DNA of 64,000 nt from Loripinus fragilis (Eukaryota > Mollusca > Bivalvia > Lucinida > Lucinidae): positions 23,870,013 through 23,934,012 of the forward strand of contig OZ026519.1 in assembly GCA_964019695.1 (NCBI GenBank), given 5' to 3'. Made by a program: the position numbers and the translations under genes. This document shows, piece by piece, positions 62,269-64,000 of this stretch (the stretch's first letter is position 1; every line of letters begins with the position of its first letter). The notes below the pieces were generated by a model. It was not told the DNA's origin and ran no database searches. It worked only from the letters and a program-made list of their open reading frames with translations.

Positions 62269-64000
62269 AATGTGGTTCCGTGTAAATATGTCTCAGCGTC
62301 CCCTCTAACCCAAAATTTTGCTTGAAAAGTTATTTTCTTTCTTTAGATTCGGGTTTCCCCACTGAGCATCGGACCAATTTTCCCCAAAGTTCGAAGGATT
62401 TTAGCCCATATCTGTCAAATTAAATGGAATTTGATATCATTTGACAATGGAAATGATAAAAAAGGCCCTGTATGAACATCCCTACACAGAAAAAAATCTG
62501 AGCATTTACTCGTAAACGATTCATGCCCCATTCGTCCTGTGTGGTAAGTTCCAGCTCATCGTGGTAGTTCAAATGCTACTGTGGTAGTTTCCAAGACTTT
62601 GTAGGATACGTTTCTGAAGTGTTACAAAACCTAGTGGTTGTTTGTTTCGCATGATAATCCTCGAACTCATCAATTAATTACCACGATAAACAAATAAATC
62701 ACATGTCAACACCACGAAGAAGCTAAGCTGAGGACTCAAGAGATTTAATGTGATGCTTGACAGGTGGAGATCATGCCCTGGACTGCCAAACAACACCTCT
62801 GGAAATCTAAAGCATAAGAAGGTCTTCAGTTGACCCGTGGTGGACCAAGTAACAGACAAAAAAATGATATAAAAAATGCCATCTCTCGCTACGTTGTTCC
62901 ATGTTCAGTCAACTTTAAGATAAAATGGCAGGCTAAGACTACTGGCCCAAAGTATCGTTAGTACTTGCCCTTCAGAAAAAAGGGAACTATCCTCGGGTTG
63001 GGACACTTTTTACATACATGTGAGTGCGACGATGAACGGGCATGTTATTTGATAATTAAAAAGCATTTTTATTCAAAAACAAAATATGTGAATATCCCTT
63101 CTTTTCATTCTTCTCATCATTTCAATAGCCCACTAAAATTAAAATTCGGGCAGTCGACATTTTTTTATCTGACAAAAGGTTGTTTGAAAAGGTCTTCGTA
63201 TGAATAAGAGGGGTATTCAAGGTTCGGCCCGCACCCCAGGGGGGGGGGGTACTCTGATATTTTCACACATACGTAGGCTCGGGCTATTTTTTAGGTTCAA
63301 AATTCTGAATTTCAATATTTCTAGGGGTTTTCAGAAAAATGAATATTTTTGGGGGGTATGAAGATTTTGTGGATTTTTTGGGGGGGTCATCACAAAATTG
63401 GACTAGTTTGAGGGTCATTTCTATGCAATTTAGGGTCTTTTTAAAGGTCAAGGTACAGAATTGGGATATTTTTTTGGGTTGTTAAAGTTTCAAATATTTT
63501 TGGGGTAGCTTGAAATTCCTGATATTTTTTGGGGGTGAATAGTAGATGCTGGGTCCGAGCCTACGTATGAGAAAAAATTAGAGTACCCCCCCCCCTGGGG
63601 CCCGCACACCCTGTCTTTATAAAAATGAAGTAGCCCCTGAATACTGAACATCTGCTGATGCAAACTACTACTAAATTCCTACAAAGTCTTGGAAACTACC
63701 ACGATAGCATTTTAACTACCACGATGAGCTGGAAACTACCACACAGGACGAGTGGGGCATGAATCGTTTACGAGTAAATGCTCAGATTTTTTTTCTGCGT
63801 AGGAATGTTTATTCAGGGTCTTTTTATCATTTCCATCGTCAAATGATATCAAATTCCATTTAATTTGACAGATGTGGGCTAAAATTCTTCGAACTTTGGG
63901 GAAAGTTGGTCCGAACACGAATCTAAAGAAAGAAAATAACTTTTCAAACAAAAGTTTGGGCTAGAGGGGGCGCTGAGACATATTTACACGAAACCACATT
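62269..64000. mobile_element. Large inverted-repeat element, right arm cut by window edge
   Basis: The arms 62269-62607 and 63677-64000 are inverted copies at high identity, from the inner CTACAAAGTCTTGGAAACTA to the outer ATGTCTCAGCGTCCCCTCTA. GTGGTAGTT(TCC) motifs recur in and near both arms (e.g. 62172, 62563, 62582, 63691, 63714, 63732). The 1.07 kb between the arms has no recognisable gene. The true ends lie left of 62269, perhaps near 62095, and beyond the window. Confidence 0.75.
63234..63600. mobile_element. 367 bp TIR element with G-run ends, nested in the large inverted repeat
   Basis: The left end CCCCAGG then a G-run and GTACTCTGATATTTTC; the right end, in reverse, begins CCCCAGG with a G-run and GTACTCTAATTTTTTC. 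Both continue to ACGTAGGCTCGG, about 46 bp in all. The interior repeats TATTTTTGGGG motifs. Confidence 0.8.

Noticed and set aside
62674..62859. Minus-strand 61-codon frame inside the large inverted repeat as a transposase remnant
   Set aside because: No catalytic or DNA-binding motif, and its length is expected by chance.
1..64000. CRISPR array or prokaryotic-type defence system
   Set aside because: No regularly spaced short direct repeats with unique spacers and no associated gene; the tandem repeats present are satellite, minisatellite or 144 bp units without spacers.

Overview
The window looks like eukaryotic nuclear DNA, most likely from a bivalve or other lophotrochozoan. The evidence is AT-rich sequence, short coding exons with GT..AG borders and animal-type proteins, set in a very dense field of short palindromic transposon fragments, tRNA-derived SINEs and dead retroelements. 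The species assignment is inference; no rRNA, mitochondrial or other marker gene is present.

Three host genes can be supported. (1) Gene X, + strand, about 2587-12607: four phase-compatible exons (2587-2640, 5607-5749, 7607-7722, 12236-12607) encode the C-terminal ~226 residues of a Gln/Glu-rich protein that I do not recognise; its 5' part lies left of the window. (2) A 9.25 kb uninterrupted coding exon at 16211-25465 (+) encodes a 3,084-residue, mostly disordered, probably nuclear protein. It has one C-x2-C-x12-H-x2-C zinc finger followed by a strongly basic block, a SUMO-interaction-like motif, a short internal duplication and a basic, Ser-rich tail. (3) The last exon of an MGAT4-family N-acetylglucosaminyltransferase lies on the - strand (47077-48209). 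It holds the catalytic and C-terminal domains; its upstream exons were not found.

Layout: 1-1135 is a ~151 bp satellite array that enters from the left. 1200-16200 holds gene X, with introns and 3' flank full of small inverted-repeat elements. 16210-25600 is the giant exon and its 3' end. 25.8-39 kb is a patchwork of small TIR elements, a 144 bp tandem array with nuclear-receptor-like half sites, a strong G-quadruplex run and SINEs. 39.2-45.4 kb is a retroelement graveyard: one LINE relic (+) and two reverse-transcriptase relics (-) bracketed by a repeated flank in direct and inverted copies. 47-48.2 kb is the MGAT4-like exon. 48.3-64 kb is again mobile DNA, ending in a large inverted repeat cut by the window edge.

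I see no operon-like system, CRISPR array or defence locus. The most interesting items are the giant single-exon disordered zinc-finger protein, a palindrome family with at least eleven copies, several TIR elements with clear ends or target duplications, datable nested insertions, and the inverted retroelement block.
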